In this document: in pieces, positions 14,733 to 16,453 of the stretch | Numbering within the stretch: position 1 is the first letter of the stretch | How the letters are laid out: the number at the start of each line of letters is the position of its first letter | From: Bacteroidota bacterium | GTDB taxonomy: Bacteria > Bacteroidota > Bacteroidia > Bacteroidales > VadinHA17 | Direction: 5' to 3' | Assembly (NCBI GenBank): GCA_030611395.1 | Contig: JAUWPX010000004.1 | Coordinates: 1-16,453, forward strand | Length of the DNA: 16,453 nucleotides | Position numbers and translations under genes: made by a program | The notes under the pieces: generated by a model | Database searches by the model: none | Told to the model about the DNA's origin: nothing | Seen by the model: the letters and a program-made list of their open reading frames with translations, nothing else

Positions 14733-16229
14733 ATGACTGACGAAATAATGAACTTTGATCTGCCTGTTGAAAAATCATCAACTATAAAGGTTTTGGGTAT
14801 TGGTGGAGGTGGGAGTAACGCGGTAAATTATATGTATCAAAAAGGTATAAAGGATGTTAATTTTGTGGTGTGTAATACAGATGCACAGGCGTTGAATACC
14901 AGTCCGGTTCCTGTGAAAATCCAAATTGGTGAATCTCTTACAGAAGGAAGAGGGGCGGGAAATATCCCTGAAATAGGTAAACAGGCTGCCCTGGAAAACA
15001 TGGATGATATAATAAATGCAATTTCGAGCAATACAAAAATGGTTTTCCTGACAGCCGGAATGGGCGGAGGAACAGGAACTGGAGCTGCACCGGTAATCGC
15101 GAAAGCAGCCCGCGAAGCAGGTATCCTTACAGTTGCTATTGTTACAATCCCTTTTAAATTTGAAGGACAGAAAAGAATTAACCAGGCTATAGACGGTATT
15201 AATGAATTGAGCCAATATGTCGATTCACTCCTGGTAATTAATAATGAGAAACTCAGGGAAATTTTTGGAGATCTTAAGTTGTCTGAAGCATTCGGACATG
15301 CGGATAACGTGCTTACTATTGCAGCTAAAGGAATAGCTGAAATAATTACAGTTCATGGTTACATAAATGTTGATTTTGCCGATGTCCAGACAGTTATGAC
15401 TAATTCGGGTGTGGCAATAATGGGCACCGGTGTTGCTGAAGGTGAAGGAAGAGTATTGAAGGCAATTGAACAGGCAGTAACATCACCATTGCTTAATTCG
15501 AATGATATTACCGGTGCAAAAAGCATTTTGCTCAACGTTTCTTCCGGGTTGGATGAAATAAGTATGGATGAAGTAGGCGAAATAACAGATTATTTAAATG
15601 AACTGGCAGCAGAGGATATGCAATTAATATGGGGAACAAGTGTTGATGAATCACTTGAAGAAAAAATAGTTGTTACAATAATAGCTACCGGTTTTGAGGC
15701 TAACAGTATTCCTGAATTATACATAAAAAGCAAATCCAGGAAAAGTGTACCGTTGTCTGATACTTTAACGGATAAGGGAAATTGGGAGGATACTATTTTT
15801 GAAATTAAAGATAAACATCTTGGCACCTACCGTGTTGATGAATATAATAATAATCAACGTACAATTAATTTCAATATGCAGGAGGAGGGCGAAGAGCAAG
15901 CAGATGTGAATAAAATACCGGATCATAACGCGGTAAACAATCCGGTTAATTCCGAAAAAAATGCTGAACGGATTAGGAAGATAAAAGAGACACATTCTAT
16001 AATAAAAGAAAAAGGTCTTAAAAATCAGGATGTTAAAGATAATATAGACGAACTGGAAGACGAGCCTGCTTATATAAGAAGGAATATTAATATAAATAAT
16101 GATACTTATTCATCTAAATCAAAAGTTTCAAGATATTCTCTTGGTGATGAGGATGATAAAAACGATGAGAAAAAGAAAAAATCAATACTGAGAGATGATA
16201 ATTCATACCTGCATGATAATGTTGATTAA
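14733..16229 (+). CDS. ftsZ: Cell division GTPase FtsZ
   Basis: A 498-residue tubulin-like GTPase that polymerises into the Z ring. The nucleotide-binding domain includes GIGGGGSNAVN (22-32), NTDAQAL (48-54), the tubulin signature GGGTGTG at 111-117 with following AAPV, and the T7 catalytic loop NVDFADVQTVM (212-222). The globular core ends near residue 320 (VVTIIATGF). A hydrophilic, N/D/E/K-rich linker of roughly 120 residues follows. Then comes LEDEPAYIRRN (441-451), which resembles the FtsA-binding C-terminal peptide of other FtsZ proteins. A further charged extension ends in SYLHDNVD (491-498). FtsZ of E. coli has 383 residues, so this is a long form, as in other Bacteroidota. It is the last gene of the cluster. 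The start has no Shine-Dalgarno. Confidence 0.98.
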   Translation: MTDEIMNFDLPVEKSSTIKVLGIGGGGSNAVNYMYQKGIKDVNFVVCNTDAQALNTSPVPVKIQIGESLTEGRGAGNIPEIGKQAALENMDDIINAISSNTKMVFLTAGMGGGTGTGAAPVIAKAAREAGILTVAIVTIPFKFEGQKRINQAIDGINELSQYVDSLLVINNEKLREIFGDLKLSEAFGHADNVLTIAAKGIAEIITVHGYINVDFADVQTVMTNSGVAIMGTGVAEGEGRVLKAIEQAVTSPLLNSNDITGAKSILLNVSSGLDEISMDEVGEITDYLNELAAEDMQLIWGTSVDESLEEKIVVTIIATGFEANSIPELYIKSKSRKSVPLSDTLTDKGNWEDTIFEIKDKHLGTYRVDEYNNNQRTINFNMQEEGEEQADVNKIPDHNAVNNPVNSEKNAERIRKIKETHSIIKEKGLKNQDVKDNIDELEDEPAYIRRNININNDTYSSKSKVSRYSLGDEDDKNDEKKKKSILRDDNSYLHDNVD

Positions 16230-16248
16230 AGATATGGTTATTCTTGTT

Positions 16249-16453
16249 CTAGTAGAACTTATACCTTTTATCTACTATATTGGCGCTTTTCTTTAATGAT
16301 TCAAAAGCTTCGTAACCGGCTCTGGAATTATAGGTGCTTTTTAAACGGTTTAATATTGCAGTAAGGTCATCAGTTTCTTCCGCATTTGTAATATTTGTGA
16401 CAGTAATAACATATACTCCGTTATTTCCTTTAACAGGACCGGCAAGTACACCT
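16249..16453 (-). CDS. C-terminal part of a probable PpiD/SurA-like peptidyl-prolyl isomerase
   Basis: The frame read from the right edge gives 67 residues and a TAG stop at 16251-16249. The start and most of the gene lie outside the window. The visible part begins GVLAGPVKGNNGVYVITV, a strand-turn-strand typical of the end of a periplasmic chaperone/rotamase domain. It continues with an amphipathic helical stretch (LTAILNRLKSTYNSRAGYEA) and ends ANIVDKRYKFY. I recall this ending (a GVYV strand, a helical segment, then an NIVD-R-like finish) from PpiD/SurA_N-type peptidyl-prolyl isomerases of Bacteroidota, which fold outer membrane and secreted proteins. No catalytic rotamase motif is visible in this fragment, so the assignment is by similarity of the tail only. 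It converges on ftsZ with a 19-bp gap. Confidence 0.6.
   Translation of the reverse strand, partial: GVLAGPVKGNNGVYVITVTNITNAEETDDLTAILNRLKSTYNSRAGYEAFESLKKSANIVDKRYKFY

Noticed and set aside
14778..15215. Antisense frame of 145 codons inside ftsZ, rich in Cys and Ser
   Set aside because: It lies opposite the glycine-rich GTP-binding region of ftsZ, whose codons read backwards as Ser/Cys/Pro; no independent start context or domain supports it.
16246..16258. Possible bidirectional terminator hairpin GTTCT/AGAAC
   Set aside because: The stem is only 5 bp with a 3-nt loop, mismatches begin immediately outside it, and there is no T-run directly after it on either strand.
1..16453. Search for a novel mobile, defence or RNA-based system
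   Set aside because: Nearly every base is covered by intact, recognisable division and wall genes; there are no gene-free stretches over 300 bp, no tRNA-like or CRISPR-like repeats and no transposase or integrase motifs.

Overview
This window is a chromosomal division and cell wall (dcw) cluster from a member of the Bacteroidota, most likely class Bacteroidia. The evidence is the gene order mraZ-rsmH-ftsL-ftsI-murE-mraY-murD-ftsW-murG-murC-ftsQ-ftsA-ftsZ, with no murF, ddl or murB inserted. Other pointers are the short FtsL-like protein of the type seen in this phylum, an FtsI with a C-terminal PASTA domain, an FtsZ ending in a SYLHDNVD tail, AT-rich DNA, and starts preceded by A-rich sequence that mostly lacks a Shine-Dalgarno motif.

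Layout. Positions 10-843 (minus strand) encode a PlsC-type acyltransferase that is divergent from the cluster. The 172-bp gap (844-1015) carries the control region. It contains four TGG-type pentamers repeated at an exact 10-bp period (945-979), matching the known MraZ operator design, followed by a 7-bp inverted repeat close to the mraZ start. From 1016 to 16229, thirteen plus-strand genes run almost without gaps. Most junctions are between 1 and 18 bp, rsmH overlaps mraZ by an ATGA, and murG overlaps ftsW by 23 bp. Only ftsQ-ftsA (35 bp) and ftsA-ftsZ (55 bp) have longer spacers. At the right edge, the last 67 codons of a minus-strand gene, probably a PpiD/SurA-like periplasmic peptidyl-prolyl isomerase, converge on ftsZ with a 19-bp gap.

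How the genes work together. MurC, MurD and MurE add L-Ala, D-Glu and (from the DNPR motif) meso-diaminopimelate to UDP-MurNAc. MraY and MurG build lipid I and lipid II. FtsW (SEDS glycosyltransferase) and FtsI (transpeptidase) polymerise and cross-link septal peptidoglycan. FtsQ and FtsL form the periplasmic and membrane scaffold, and FtsA tethers FtsZ filaments to the membrane. MraZ is the likely autoregulator and RsmH modifies 16S rRNA.

All genes are intact and I see no mobile element, CRISPR array, RNA gene or unfamiliar defence-type system. The points most worth a second look are the four-copy MraZ operator, the FtsZ tail in which the FtsA-binding peptide is internal rather than terminal, the PASTA domain on FtsI, and the H-x5-D spacing in the acyltransferase.
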